A stretch of DNA of 36,760 nt from SKVR01 sp041642035 (GCA_041642035.1 JBEPXC010000007.1:1-36760); one strand, 5' to 3'; shown: positions 1-8,699, counted from the first letter of the stretch. Notes: generated by a model not told the origin, from the sequence alone. Program-made: numbers and translations.

Positions 1-298
1 AATGGCGGCGCGGAGCGCCGCCATTCTTCTACTCCAACCCTTCCTGCTAATTTAGCGGGATTGTCATTTCGAACGTAGTGAGACCACGAAGTAGCAGCGA
101 AGCTAAACCTCTATTAATGTATGCAGCAGCTGAAGGGATAAAGGAAATAGCTCCGCGTCCAGTTATCATCCCCCCTTCCCCTTGCAAATTAGCGGGCCTG
201 TCATTGGTAACGCAGTGAGTTCACAAAGGAGCAGCCAAGCTAAATTTCAGTGGTTGGACGAGCTGAATTCTTCCGACCACGGCAGGAGGTGCCAGAAG
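1..298. repeat. Mosaic of interspersed palindromic repeats left of the Wadjet operon
   Basis: Bases 1-25 form a perfect hairpin (AATGGCGGCGC, loop GGA, then its complement). From 22 to 83 runs a module (TACTCCAACCCTTCCTGCTA, then TGTCATTTCGAACGTAGTGA) that recurs at 7777-7838. A related GTCATT..AACGCAGTGAG unit lies at about 199-222. A 31-nt imperfect palindrome (GTGGTTGGACGA..TTCCGACCAC) lies at 250-280, followed by GGCAGGAGGTGCCAGAAG, which is also seen after the copy at 8700. The window appears to begin inside the first unit: in the right-hand copy the TACTCCAACC arm pairs with an upstream arm that would lie before base 1. No protein-coding content was seen. Confidence 0.8.
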
Positions 299-413
299 AT
301 TTCAGCCAAGCTCCCACCCATTAACATTAAACTCTAAACATTCTAACCTATTTATATATTACGCCCCTTCAGGGCTGGTAGTAATGCCGCCACCGCCGCC
401 AGGCCGGAAGAGT

Positions 414-443
414 TTTAAAGGTAACGAATTCGTAACCTTTAAA
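414..443. repeat. 30-nt near-perfect palindrome
   Basis: TTTAAAGGTAACGAA is followed directly by TTCGTAACCTTTAAA. The two halves are complementary except at one internal A/A pair. It is followed by GCTGGAGTCGTC, which resembles the centre of the 31-nt palindromes elsewhere in the window, so it is probably a diverged member or relative of that family. An operator site is possible, but no regulator gene is adjacent. Confidence 0.5.
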
Positions 444-480
444 CGCTGGAGTCGTCTTATCTTTTCGTTAATGACAATAA

Positions 481-576
481 ATGCTTTTGGAGAGGGCGCC
501 AATCATGATCAAGACGGTCAATCTGGATCAGAAATGGCAAGGGATTGAGGAGAGGCTGAGGGGGTTGGTTGAATGA
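481..576 (+). other. Possible 31-codon gene remnant
   Basis: A short open stretch begins with ATG just after an in-frame TAA and encodes MLLERAPIMIKTVNLDQ and on to ERLRGLVE before a TGA. The composition is protein-like (hydrophobic strand, then amphipathic helix). The opening is faintly like the end of PII-like DUF190 domains, but the match is too short to name. It is more likely the tail of a decayed gene than a functional peptide. The bases from 577 to 900 show no gene. Confidence 0.15.
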
Positions 577-687
577 TAGTTGTTAATGGTGCAGCTTAAT
601 GGTAAAAATAAAAGGCAGCTACGGAATTTTTGTTGAATATACAAAAAGCTTTTCCAATAAACTATCATAGCATTTGTTTTTTATCCC

Positions 688-695
688 TATTTTTG
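688..695 (+). promoter_or_regulatory. Candidate -7 element upstream of the Wadjet operon
   Basis: TATTTTTG matches the Bacteroidota -7 consensus TAnnTTTG. A TTTG lies at 673-676, but the spacing of 11 nt is shorter than the usual 19-21, so the -33 element is not convincing. Use of this promoter would give a leader of roughly 200 nt before jetA. It is the only good match in the 320-base gap before the operon. Confidence 0.25.
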
Positions 696-900
696 CCCAC
701 AAGTGAAAGAAGCAGGAGAGTACAATTCCAAGCTGAAAAAAAGAATTCTGCGATTTTATAGGGATAATTAAAAAAGGAAAAACTACTCCCTGGTTATCAA
801 TCGGACCCTTGTAGAAATGCCATAAAAGTGAGAATTAATATTACCTTTTAGCGTTAAGGGGTGGAAATTTAAGAAACAAAGATTTTATTTACAACACCAA

Positions 901-2373
901 ATGGATCCATATTATTCATTAGAACGCCTTAACAACCTTGTTGAGTCATCCGTAGTTTTGCGGTTGATGCGGACTAAAAATCTGCCCGTTATTCTAAGTT
1001 TTTTACACCGGGAGTTTAAGGTTAATGCAGTCATTTCGGTGCCTTACAATCAGTTGGTGGATAAATTGGCTTATTATCTGGAAGAAATAAACTTTACAGA
1101 AGACGAAGAGGTAGGGTTGGATTCATTGCTTGAGGATTATAACGATAGGGCTAAGAAATACCTTAATCATTGGATCGAAGCCCATTTTCTTCGCAACATC
1201 ATTGATGATGCCACCAAGCAACCTCAGGTTTTACTTTCGAAGCATACCGAAAAGGTTTTTCAGTTTCTGGAACTCATCAAGCAGAAGGAATTTGTAGGAA
1301 CCGAATCCCGCTTCAAAGACATTTTTATAAAACTTCGCGACATCATCGAAAATGCAAATCCAGATGCGGAAAAAAGATTGAGGGATCTGGAGGATAAAAA
1401 AAGAGCCATTGAGGAAGAGATCCGCAGAATAAAAATTGACGGATATGTGGGCACCTATGAGGACTTTCAGATCAAATCGCGTTTTGAAGATGTAAACCGC
1501 CTTGCCAATGAGCTTATCGGTGACTTTAAGGAGGTGGAGGACAATTTTAAAGAAATCACCCGTCGGATTTACGAAAAACAGCAGAAAGAAGCAATGTCGA
1601 AGGGTAAATTGCTGGAAGAAACCTTTGATGCCCTATACGAACTTAGAAATACCGACCAGGGCAGAAGTTTTTATGCCTTCTGGCACTTTATGCTCGATGA
1701 TGCAAGTCAGGACGAGCTTAAAAGGCTAACTGCTGAGGTCTATGAAGTATTGGAAGAACGAGATATCATTAATACTTCACAGTCATTGCGAAAAATCAAA
1801 TCCCTCCTGCATAGTGCCGCCCGCAAGGTATTGGACAAAAACGGTATGCTGGCCGATAAGTTGAGCAGAGAAATCATTGCAAAGGACCGGTTAGAAGTCA
1901 GAAAAACCCGTGAGCTTTTCTCCGCAATACGAAGCATTGCCATTGATATGACAGGGAAAGAACTCTCCAAATCCATCTTTTTAACCCTGCAGGGTGATCC
2001 TGAGGTCTTTATGCCCATGGAGCGTAAGCTGGGAGAAAAACAACACAGCAATGCTTTCAGCACAACAATGGGAAAGGCAAGTATAAGTATGGAGGAGCTA
2101 CAGGATATGTCCATGCTTTATGGTGATTTGATAGAAAAGAAAACCCTGGAAAGACAAATACAGGAAGCATTAAAGAACAGAGAGCAGATATCTTTGAAGG
2201 AATTGGTCATGATATATCCTCTCAATAAAGGACTTGCCGAACTTTTGGCATATATTAGCCTTATGGCAGAGAATAAAAGGTATTTCTTTAATGAAAAGGT
2301 AAGAGAAATGATACTTTTCGATCCTAATGAGCATAAGTATCTGGATGTTCCTCAAATCATTTTTTCTAAATAA
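901..2373 (+). CDS. jetA: Wadjet anti-plasmid system protein JetA (DUF3375)
   Basis: First gene of the four-gene Wadjet operon. JetA is the kleisin-like (MukF-like) subunit that bridges the JetC SMC heads in the cytoplasm. The 490-residue product has the usual DUF3375 length. Residues about 16-39 carry the N-terminal signature (SSVVLRLMRTKN, then SFLHREF), and long charged helices follow (about residues 100-240), as expected for a kleisin-type protein. The ATG is the first in this frame after a stop, and no purine-rich ribosome site is obvious, which is normal in Bacteroidota. jetB starts 6 nt after the stop. Identity rests on the protein and, more strongly, on jetB, jetC and jetD following in canonical order. 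No truncation or frameshift is visible. The gene looks more A+T-rich by eye than the genes right of 10270. Confidence 0.93.
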   Translation: MDPYYSLERLNNLVESSVVLRLMRTKNLPVILSFLHREFKVNAVISVPYNQLVDKLAYYLEEINFTEDEEVGLDSLLEDYNDRAKKYLNHWIEAHFLRNIIDDATKQPQVLLSKHTEKVFQFLELIKQKEFVGTESRFKDIFIKLRDIIENANPDAEKRLRDLEDKKRAIEEEIRRIKIDGYVGTYEDFQIKSRFEDVNRLANELIGDFKEVEDNFKEITRRIYEKQQKEAMSKGKLLEETFDALYELRNTDQGRSFYAFWHFMLDDASQDELKRLTAEVYEVLEERDIINTSQSLRKIKSLLHSAARKVLDKNGMLADKLSREIIAKDRLEVRKTRELFSAIRSIAIDMTGKELSKSIFLTLQGDPEVFMPMERKLGEKQHSNAFSTTMGKASISMEELQDMSMLYGDLIEKKTLERQIQEALKNREQISLKELVMIYPLNKGLAELLAYISLMAENKRYFFNEKVREMILFDPNEHKYLDVPQIIFSK

Positions 2374-2379
2374 ACGACC

Positions 2380-2970
2380 ATGGAAACAATACAAAGACAA
2401 ATAGCTCCCTTCGCCAAAGCTGCCGTTAAACTATTACAGGGACCGGTTTTTGAAGATCAGAAAGAAATATGGCAAGAATTGCTAAATAACGAAGTATTGC
2501 TTATAAGATATTTTGAGCAAATCGCACTGGACCTGATCGTGGATAAAAAGGACGGTTATGCTTATCTGAAGCAAACAGAGCTCAATGAAACGGGCGCTAC
2601 CATAGGGTTGGTAAGAAGAATGCCCCTCAGTTATGAACTTACCCTGGTATGTGTTCTGTTGCGTGAATGGTTGCTGGAGTTTGAATCGGATGACCTGGAA
2701 ACAGCCAACCTTTACATTACCTTAAAGGGATTCCGGGAACGTATAGAGCTGTTTTTCAAGGAAAAGGCCAATGAGTTGAAGTTTGTGAAAGAATTGAACA
2801 AGTATATCGCAGAATGCGAAAAAATGGGTTTCATGAAGCTGATATATCATGACAGCCTTAACCCCGATGAAAATCGTTATGAGGTCAGGCGTATCCTCAA
2901 AGCACGCATAAACAATGAGGAGCTTGAGCGTTTTAAAAATCAACTGGAAGATGAACTTAAGTCTGTTTAG
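2380..2970 (+). CDS. jetB: Wadjet anti-plasmid system protein JetB (DUF4194)
   Basis: A 196-residue protein of the DUF4194 family, the MukE-like (KITE) subunit that binds the JetA kleisin and stabilises the JetABC loop-extrusion complex. The mid-region DKKDGYAYLKQTE (residues about 53-65) matches the conserved Gly-Tyr-Ala-Tyr-Leu patch of the family. It is followed by a winged-helix-like part with RRMPLSYELTLV and a charged C-terminus. The length is normal. It begins 6 nt after jetA stops, and its last 20 nt overlap the preferred jetC start, so the two are probably translationally coupled. Alone the protein would be hard to name; its position between jetA and the SMC gene makes the call firm. 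Confidence 0.9.
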   Translation: METIQRQIAPFAKAAVKLLQGPVFEDQKEIWQELLNNEVLLIRYFEQIALDLIVDKKDGYAYLKQTELNETGATIGLVRRMPLSYELTLVCVLLREWLLEFESDDLETANLYITLKGFRERIELFFKEKANELKFVKELNKYIAECEKMGFMKLIYHDSLNPDENRYEVRRILKARINNEELERFKNQLEDELKSV

Positions 2971-5900
2971 CAGCCAACCTGAGAAATCAGGGTTTAGGCT
3001 CCATTCTCTGGAAATATGGAATTGGGGTACTTTTGATAAGGAGGTTTTTATCCTTGAACCCCAGGGAGAAACATCTCTTCTTACCGGAGCCAATGCATCG
3101 GGCAAAACCACTTTGGTAGATGCTCTGCTTACCCTTCTGGTGCCACAAAAAGTAGTCAGAAGTTACAACCAAACAGTAGGCAGCAGAGGAGAAAGAAGTG
3201 AAGAAACCTATCTGGCCGGTGAATATGGTGAAACTGAAGATTTTGTCAACAACACACGTTCCGTAAAAAAACTCCGCCCTGATAAAACCAAAACGCAATC
3301 GGTGCTGCTTGCTGTATTCCGGAACGAAAAACAATTTGTTACTTTGGCGCAGGCCAGGTGGTATCAGGGAGCTGATCTTAAAAAGGCATTTGTTATTGCA
3401 AAGGATAAACTCTCCATTGCTCAGGATTTCTCGCCTTTCGATTCTCAACATGAGTGGAAAAAAAGATTAAAACAACAATATCCTAAAAAAGGGAGCCATG
3501 AAGTGATTTATATTGCTGAGGGGCCCACCGATTATGCCACCAGAATGCGTAACCTGCTTGGGATGCGCACTGAAAAAGCCCATTCACTTTTTAATAAGAT
3601 AATCGGGTTAAAAGTATTGGGTGATTTGAACGAGTTCGTAAGGCAGCAAATGTTGGAGCAAGGTGACTCGGAGACCGAATTTCAAAACATCAAAGCGTAT
3701 TTAAAAACACTAAATGATGCGCATAGGGCTATAGAAAAAGCCTATCAGCAAATTGAAATACTTACACCCATTAAGGAGAAGTATAAGTTGTTAAAAGAAA
3801 AAGATACGCAACTAAGAAAACTGAATAATCACCATGAAATTGCCCCCTACTGGTTTGGTGAAAAGCAGAAAAAACTCATTGAGGAATTTCTCAACCTTAA
3901 GGAGCGGGAAGTTGATATTCTGAATGTTGAAATTAAGGAAACCCAGCAGAAATTTGAAGAGGCCAGTGAAGAAGAAAGAGAGTTGGATATTCAGATAAAA
4001 AATGACCGGGTTGGCAACCAGATAAGCAACCTGCAAAGTAAAGAGAAAAGGCTTTCAGGTGAGAAAAGAGAAAAAGAAAGGGAGATGGAGCGCTACAACA
4101 AATTGGCAGAAAAACTTAGGCTTGTTCTGAACCCTCAATCTGCAGAGGTTTTTCAGGAGCAAAGAACTACAGCTTCACAAAATAAAGTCGCTTTGGAATC
4201 TGATTTTGAAAAGCAAAAGGATAATGAATTTAGTTCCAGAAAACAGCTTGAAGATGCAGAAAAAGAATTTGAGGCCGTTTCCAACGAACTTATGGTATTG
4301 CGAGATCAGAAAAATAATATTACCGGCGATACCGCAAGGATAAGACGAGAATTGCTGGTCCATCTGGGAGCAACGGAGCATGAAATACCTTTCATCGGTG
4401 AACTTATCAAGGTAAAAGAGTCAGAAAAACTTTGGGAGTCGGGTATTGAGCGCTTGCTTCATAACTTTGCCCTTAGGCTTATCGTTCCTCAAAAGTATTA
4501 CCAGAGCGTGAATGAGTATGTAAAAAACAGGGATTTGAATGGACGAATAGTGTACCATCGATTTAATCAAAAAGATGTGGCACCCCTGATTTTTCATCAA
4601 CCCAAACCCGATGAGCTCTGGAATAAACTGGAGTTGAAAGAAAACGAATACGCCCAGTGGCTTGAAAATGAAATCAAACAACGATACAACTATTTGTGTA
4701 CCGATGATGCCGAAACCTTCCGACTGGCAGATAAAGCACTGACCTCCTCGGGGCTGATCAAAAACCAGACAAAACATGAAAAAGATGATCGCCCCAAAAT
4801 CAAGGATCGTCAGCGATATGTGTTAGGATGGGATAACAAGGAGAAAATTGCCTTGCTAAAATTGAAGGCAGAAAGACTAAACGACAAAATAAGGGAGCTT
4901 AAGCAAAATGCCACTCATTTTAGTAAAATTCAAAAGCGAATTCAGAGTTTAATGGGCACTGCAAGTGAATTCGTTGCAATATCCGTTTTTTCTAAGATTG
5001 ACTGGTGGTCAGTTGCTTCTGAATTGCAGGATGTGAGTAGCCAGATTGCAGCACTTCAAAAAACCAACAATAGGGTTAGTGAGCTTCAAAACCATCGTAA
5101 TGCCATTCTTGAGAATATAAAAATACTTAACAATTTAAGGAAGACAAAAGAAAAGCAATTATCATCCAGTGAAAATGATATTCACTTAAAATCTGATAAG
5201 CTGAGGGATGTGGATGAAAATTTACAAAGATATCAGAAGCAAGATCTGGAGTTTTCCCTTCCTGATTTTGATAGCCAATATGCTGACACTTTTGTGATGG
5301 ATTTAAACACCATCGAGAGGCAGCAGAAGATATTGATGGAAAGCCTTGCCAATCAGATAAATGCTTTGCGCGATGAGATCAGAACCCATAAAAGCGAAGC
5401 GGAGAATCAGATGCGGAGGTTCAGGCAGCCCGATGTAGATATTATGGAACGATTTCCTGATTGGCGTGCCGATACACACAGGTTAAGCGAAAGTGCTGAG
5501 TATATTGAGGAATATGTAGCTTATCTTGAGAAAGTTGAGAAACAGGAGCTTCAGGGGCATAAAATGCAGTTTAAGAAATATCTTAATGAAGAAATGATTA
5601 CCAAGATGTCAGATTTCGAGGCGTGGCTTGAGCGCAAAGAAGATGATATAATGGACAGTATTGGTACCCTCAATAAATCATTGCAAAAAATCAATTATGA
5701 CAACAATCCACCCACCTTTATCAAATTGCACGTGCAAAAAGATTACACTCCCAAAGTCAAAGATCTCAAGCACAGGCTAAAAGACTGGAAGCCCGATCAG
5801 CTGACCTATCAAAGAACCAAAGACGATCAGATACTGGAAGATAGTTTTGTTAAAATCAAATCTTTGCTGGAATATCTTGATCAGGATGAAACCCAACGGA

Positions 5901-6364
5901 AAGACCTGCTGGATGTTCGCAATTGGCTCAAGTTTAAAGCTGTGGCACATCACAGAGAAGACCCAGATAAAATTGAAAGGAGTTTTGTGGGAACAGCAAA
6001 GTTGTCGGGTGGTGAAGGAGCTCAATTGACCTATACTATTTTGGGTTCAGCCATCGCCTATCAATTTGGCATACACTCTGAGGGGTTGAATACTAATTCT
6101 TTTCGTTTTATTTGCGTGGATGAGGCATTCAGCAAGCAAGATGACAATAAAGCCCGTTTCCTTATGGAGTTATGTCGTCAGTTACATTTGCAGGTAATGG
6201 TAGTTTCGCCCGCCAAAGCAGAAGATGTAGCCATTGTGGAACCCTATATTGCAAGGGTGCATTTTGTACAAAGAAAAGACAACCGGAATTCTATAGTTTA
6301 TGACATGCCCATTAGGCAACTCAAAGAGCAGCGGGCAAATTTTCTGGAGGTAGAAACATCATGA
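2951..6364 (+). CDS. jetC: Wadjet anti-plasmid system SMC-like ATPase JetC
   Basis: The motor of the system: a MukB-like SMC ATPase that extrudes DNA loops and senses small circular DNA. From the ATG at 2951 the product is 1137 residues. Walker A is GANASGKTT (G46 to T54, lysine 52). The ABC signature is KLSGGEG (S1019-G1023). Walker B is FICVDEAF (D1057, E1058). Between them run two long Glu/Lys/Gln-rich coiled-coil stretches around a globular middle, the standard SMC hairpin. An upstream ATG at 2915 in the same frame would add 12 residues and overlap jetB by 56 nt. I prefer 2951 because the Wadjet fold starts soon after it. The stop overlaps the jetD start as ATGA. All ATPase motifs are intact, so the system is probably functional. 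Confidence 0.93.
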   Translation: MNLSLFSSQPEKSGFRLHSLEIWNWGTFDKEVFILEPQGETSLLTGANASGKTTLVDALLTLLVPQKVVRSYNQTVGSRGERSEETYLAGEYGETEDFVNNTRSVKKLRPDKTKTQSVLLAVFRNEKQFVTLAQARWYQGADLKKAFVIAKDKLSIAQDFSPFDSQHEWKKRLKQQYPKKGSHEVIYIAEGPTDYATRMRNLLGMRTEKAHSLFNKIIGLKVLGDLNEFVRQQMLEQGDSETEFQNIKAYLKTLNDAHRAIEKAYQQIEILTPIKEKYKLLKEKDTQLRKLNNHHEIAPYWFGEKQKKLIEEFLNLKEREVDILNVEIKETQQKFEEASEEERELDIQIKNDRVGNQISNLQSKEKRLSGEKREKEREMERYNKLAEKLRLVLNPQSAEVFQEQRTTASQNKVALESDFEKQKDNEFSSRKQLEDAEKEFEAVSNELMVLRDQKNNITGDTARIRRELLVHLGATEHEIPFIGELIKVKESEKLWESGIERLLHNFALRLIVPQKYYQSVNEYVKNRDLNGRIVYHRFNQKDVAPLIFHQPKPDELWNKLELKENEYAQWLENEIKQRYNYLCTDDAETFRLADKALTSSGLIKNQTKHEKDDRPKIKDRQRYVLGWDNKEKIALLKLKAERLNDKIRELKQNATHFSKIQKRIQSLMGTASEFVAISVFSKIDWWSVASELQDVSSQIAALQKTNNRVSELQNHRNAILENIKILNNLRKTKEKQLSSSENDIHLKSDKLRDVDENLQRYQKQDLEFSLPDFDSQYADTFVMDLNTIERQQKILMESLANQINALRDEIRTHKSEAENQMRRFRQPDVDIMERFPDWRADTHRLSESAEYIEEYVAYLEKVEKQELQGHKMQFKKYLNEEMITKMSDFEAWLERKEDDIMDSIGTLNKSLQKINYDNNPPTFIKLHVQKDYTPKVKDLKHRLKDWKPDQLTYQRTKDDQILEDSFVKIKSLLEYLDQDETQRKDLLDVRNWLKFKAVAHHREDPDKIERSFVGTAKLSGGEGAQLTYTILGSAIAYQFGIHSEGLNTNSFRFICVDEAFSKQDDNKARFLMELCRQLHLQVMVVSPAKAEDVAIVEPYIARVHFVQRKDNRNSIVYDMPIRQLKEQRANFLEVETS

Positions 6365-7500
6365 TTAGGAGTACTGAGATTAAAAAAAAAGCGGAACGCC
6401 TCTATGAAGAGGTGCTGAGGGCTGTGCTTACTGATAAAAACATTTTTCCGTTAGATATTAGGGCAAACAAAAAAACCTCTGTGGATTTTACTGAAATGTG
6501 GAGAGAAATGGAAGAACTGATGTCCGGCTCCAAAGATCGGAAAGGTTATGGTTTTTCGGTAATTTCCCAAATGGTTAATACACGTAGTCACGGGAAGCAA
6601 AGTATACCGCAAAAAATCATTTTTGAATCACAAAATGATTATCTTTCTTTTCTTGGTAAAACATCAGAATTTGAAGATTTCACCCATGACTGTAACACGA
6701 TATTTACAGCGTTTTCGCAATTGAAACCACTTTTCATTCAGAATCCTTTAATTATTGTAAAAAACCAGGGGAAATGGCAGGATTTGCTAAAAGTATGCTC
6801 CTGGTTCGTTTATAACTATCAACCTAATGCCTTTTACATTAGAGAGTTGCCTATATCAATTCATACAAAGTTTATAGAGGAAAACAAATCTGTATTAAAT
6901 TGCTTATTAGATGTTTTGATACCGGCAAAGATTCGAGTTGGTGAAAAAGATTTTGAGAAAAAATTTGGGCTCTGTTATAAGGAGCCCCTTCTGCGTTTTC
7001 GCCTAATTGACAAAACAATCAACTCTTTTCTACCATGGGAGGACATCAGTCTGCCGGTAAGCCAATTTGCAGCCAAACCTATTGCCTGCAAAAATATTTT
7101 TATTGTTGAAAATGAAATGAATTTTCTGACATTCCCGAAAGTTGAGAATTCTATAGTATTATGGGGTAAGGGGTTTGCTGTTGAAAGCCTCAAAGGAATT
7201 GCCTGGCTTTGGGATAAAAGTATTTATTATTGGAGTGATCTGGATACGCAAGGATTTCAAATGCTATCACAATTAAGATCTTATTATCCCCAAACCGTCT
7301 CAATTTTAATGAGCAAACAAGTTTTGGATGATTTTTCTGGTTTTATTGTAAAGGGCACACCAACACCTGTATCAGAATGTAAACATCTTTATAACGAGGA
7401 AAAGGATGTGTATGATTATTTGAGAACAAATAATCTTCGGCTTGAGCAGGAAAGGGTTACGCAGCGTTATTTGAAAAAAGTTATTGATGGATTGGAATAA
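6361..7500 (+). CDS. jetD: Wadjet anti-plasmid system nuclease JetD (DUF3322/DUF2220, Toprim)
   Basis: The 379-residue effector of Wadjet, related to topoisomerase VI subunit A. In characterised systems it cleaves the circular DNA trapped by JetABC. The N-terminal DUF3322 part spans about residues 1-190. The C-terminal DUF2220 Toprim part holds the metal-binding acids: E250 (with E252) in FIVENEMNF and D293/D295 in YWSDLDTQGF, so the nuclease site looks intact. Its ATG overlaps the jetC stop (ATGA), implying coupled translation. It ends the operon; no clear hairpin terminator follows. This gene looks especially A+T-rich by eye compared with the genes at 10-16 kb, in line with horizontal acquisition of the cassette. 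Confidence 0.93.
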   Translation: MIRSTEIKKKAERLYEEVLRAVLTDKNIFPLDIRANKKTSVDFTEMWREMEELMSGSKDRKGYGFSVISQMVNTRSHGKQSIPQKIIFESQNDYLSFLGKTSEFEDFTHDCNTIFTAFSQLKPLFIQNPLIIVKNQGKWQDLLKVCSWFVYNYQPNAFYIRELPISIHTKFIEENKSVLNCLLDVLIPAKIRVGEKDFEKKFGLCYKEPLLRFRLIDKTINSFLPWEDISLPVSQFAAKPIACKNIFIVENEMNFLTFPKVENSIVLWGKGFAVESLKGIAWLWDKSIYYWSDLDTQGFQMLSQLRSYYPQTVSILMSKQVLDDFSGFIVKGTPTPVSECKHLYNEEKDVYDYLRTNNLRLEQERVTQRYLKKVIDGLE

Positions 7501-7513
7501 TTAATCGATGGAG

Positions 7514-7630
7514 TTAAATCTTATTCTTCCAGTTATAATACATTTTTTCTGAAATCTTAAGTCTGTTAATCAATTCAGCTCTTGATAAATCAGAAAATTT
7601 TGTTTCGGCCCAATACACATCGCTATTCAT
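7514..7630 (-). CDS. Small HTH-like ORF or gene remnant, convergent with jetD
   Basis: A 38-codon ORF beginning MNSDVYWAETKFSDLSRAEL and ending NRLKISEKMYYNWKNKI. The second half looks like a helix-turn-helix of the 'LSRAELxxRLxIS..xxYNW' kind found in transposases and small regulators. It is too short for a full domain protein and has no visible ribosome site, so it may be the tail or core of a decayed gene. It is bounded by the Wadjet operon on one side and an inverted repeat unit (7671-7717) on the other. The function is unknown. Confidence 0.3.
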   Translation of the reverse strand: MNSDVYWAETKFSDLSRAELINRLKISEKMYYNWKNKI

Positions 7631-7670
7631 GTAAATTCGGCTTTATTGGAATGGAGGAAATGACAGCAGA

Positions 7671-7717
7671 GATTTAGCTTCGCTGCTACTTTGTGGTCTT
7701 CCTGCTGCCGAAATGAT
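7671..7717 (-). repeat. Inverted copy of the left-flank repeat
   Basis: Read on the minus strand this gives ATCATTTCGGCAGCAGGAAG then ACCACAAAGTAGCAGCGAAG then CTAAATC. It matches bases about 64-110 (CATTTCGAACGTAGTGAGAC, CACGAAGTAGCAGCGAAGCT, AAAC) with scattered changes. The two copies thus face each other across the Wadjet operon. Confidence 0.7.
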
Positions 7718-7742
7718 AAAAAATACAGTTGGAGGGTGCGAT

Positions 7743-7888
7743 GGTTGGAGTAAAAGAATAGAGGTGCTCCACGCCGTCATTCTTTTACTCCAACCCTTCC
7801 TACTGATTTGCGATCCTGTCATTTCGAACGCAGTGAGAAATCTCTCTTAGAAACTCAGTGGTTGGACGAGCTGGAGTCGTCCGACCAC
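7743..7888. repeat. Right-flank repeat mosaic of the Wadjet operon
   Basis: Bases 7743-7759 (GGTTGGAGTAAAAGAAT) and 7779-7795 are perfect 17-bp inverted arms around a 19-nt loop. The module 7777-7838 is a direct copy of 22-83. A 31-nt palindrome (GTGGTTGGACGA, centre GCTGGAG, then TCGTCCGACCAC) lies at 7858-7888. The order hairpin, TCATTTCGAACGCAGTGAG module, 31-nt palindrome is the same as in the left flank. No coding content was seen from 7640 to 8027. Confidence 0.75.
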
Positions 7889-7954
7889 GGGCTTGCTAAT
7901 TAGTCATTTCGCACAGTTGGGGATAGGTTTGGGTATGTGCTTAGAGAGGAGGAG

Positions 7955-8012
7955 CGTGATCCTGGAATGCTCCAGGCAGGTCCGATAGAAAGGTGAACAT
8001 CGCATATCCACA
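7955..8012 (+). repeat. 58-bp repeat, copy 1, upstream of the DUF4174 gene
   Basis: Starts CGTGATCCTGG and ends TATCCACA. It contains a 6-bp hairpin (CCTGGA, loop ATGC, TCCAGG). Copy 2 at 9179-9236 differs at two bases. It sits 15 bases before the start of the DUF4174 gene and probably includes that gene's upstream region. Confidence 0.85.
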
Positions 8013-8027
8013 GCTTGTTGTAATGGT

Positions 8028-8462
8028 ATGCAAACACGAAAAATAATTTTATATCTTATCTTAACACTTATACCTTCGGTTTCTATGGTTGCTCAGGATC
8101 TCAGCGCTCATAAATGGAATGACCGGTTGTTGCTGATATTGTACACCGAAAACTCCCAATATCTGCATCAGGAACAAATGATGATTCTTCAGGACAACAT
8201 GGAAGGTCTGGAAGAACGAAAACTGGTGATTTATTCCATAATGCCCCACCAGTATAAGAAAGGAATGGGTTCTGATAACTGGATAAAATCATCGCGGATT
8301 CATAATCGCTACAGTGAGGAGGGCAAAGAATTTGAGGTTATTTTGATGGGACTGGATGGGGGAATCAAGCTACGACAATCTGAAATTTTGAGCATTGAAA
8401 AACTCTTTGCCACCATCGATGCTATGCCCATGAGAAGAAATGAGAAGAGGGAAAGCAGATAG
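8028..8462 (+). CDS. Secreted DUF4174 domain protein
   Basis: A 144-residue protein with a signal peptide (hydrophobic residues 6-20, cleavage probable near VAQ-DLS at about 22). The rest matches the DUF4174 pattern: KWNDRLLLILYTENS near the start, a middle reporting strand, then GLDGGIKLRQSE and a C-terminal IDAMPMRRNE. This thioredoxin-like family has no established reaction; the usual LLL(I/V)F..DGG.K...IDxMPMR framework is present without a CxxC pair. It stands alone, and its last 46 nt are duplicated at 9237-9282. Export to the periplasm is inferred from the signal peptide. Confidence 0.8.
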   Translation: MQTRKIILYLILTLIPSVSMVAQDLSAHKWNDRLLLILYTENSQYLHQEQMMILQDNMEGLEERKLVIYSIMPHQYKKGMGSDNWIKSSRIHNRYSEEGKEFEVILMGLDGGIKLRQSEILSIEKLFATIDAMPMRRNEKRESR

Positions 8463-8699
8463 CTGTTCTAAGACAGGCAACCAGCCAACACTTATTTTAT
8501 CGTCATTTTTGTTGGAATTGTTGGATTGTTCAGATAAGAAGGCACTGTGCGTTTCTGCGAGGAGACGTACGTTTTATTAGAATACACGGCCGGGCATCCA
8601 GGGAAAAAATATCCGAAAGTGGCTGGAGTGGTCGTCCTGCTAATTCAGGCTCGCCTGATGGGGACACTGCTGCTATCCGGAAAAAGAAGCTTTGATAAA
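8463..8699. other. Non-coding gap with diverged repeat fragments
   Basis: No convincing gene. Around 8628-8660 the text GTGGTCGTCCTGC..GGCTCGCC resembles half of the GTCGTCCTGCGAG hairpin found intact at 10034-10067. The remainder shows no recognisable feature. Confidence 0.4.

Noticed and set aside
250..280. Integron attC site
   Set aside because: The palindromes lack the R and L box core sites of attC, are only 31-32 nt long, are not arranged as a cassette array, and no tyrosine integrase is encoded here.
1..300. CRISPR array
   Set aside because: The repeats are palindromic modules of unequal length and spacing with no uniform spacers, and no cas genes are in the window.
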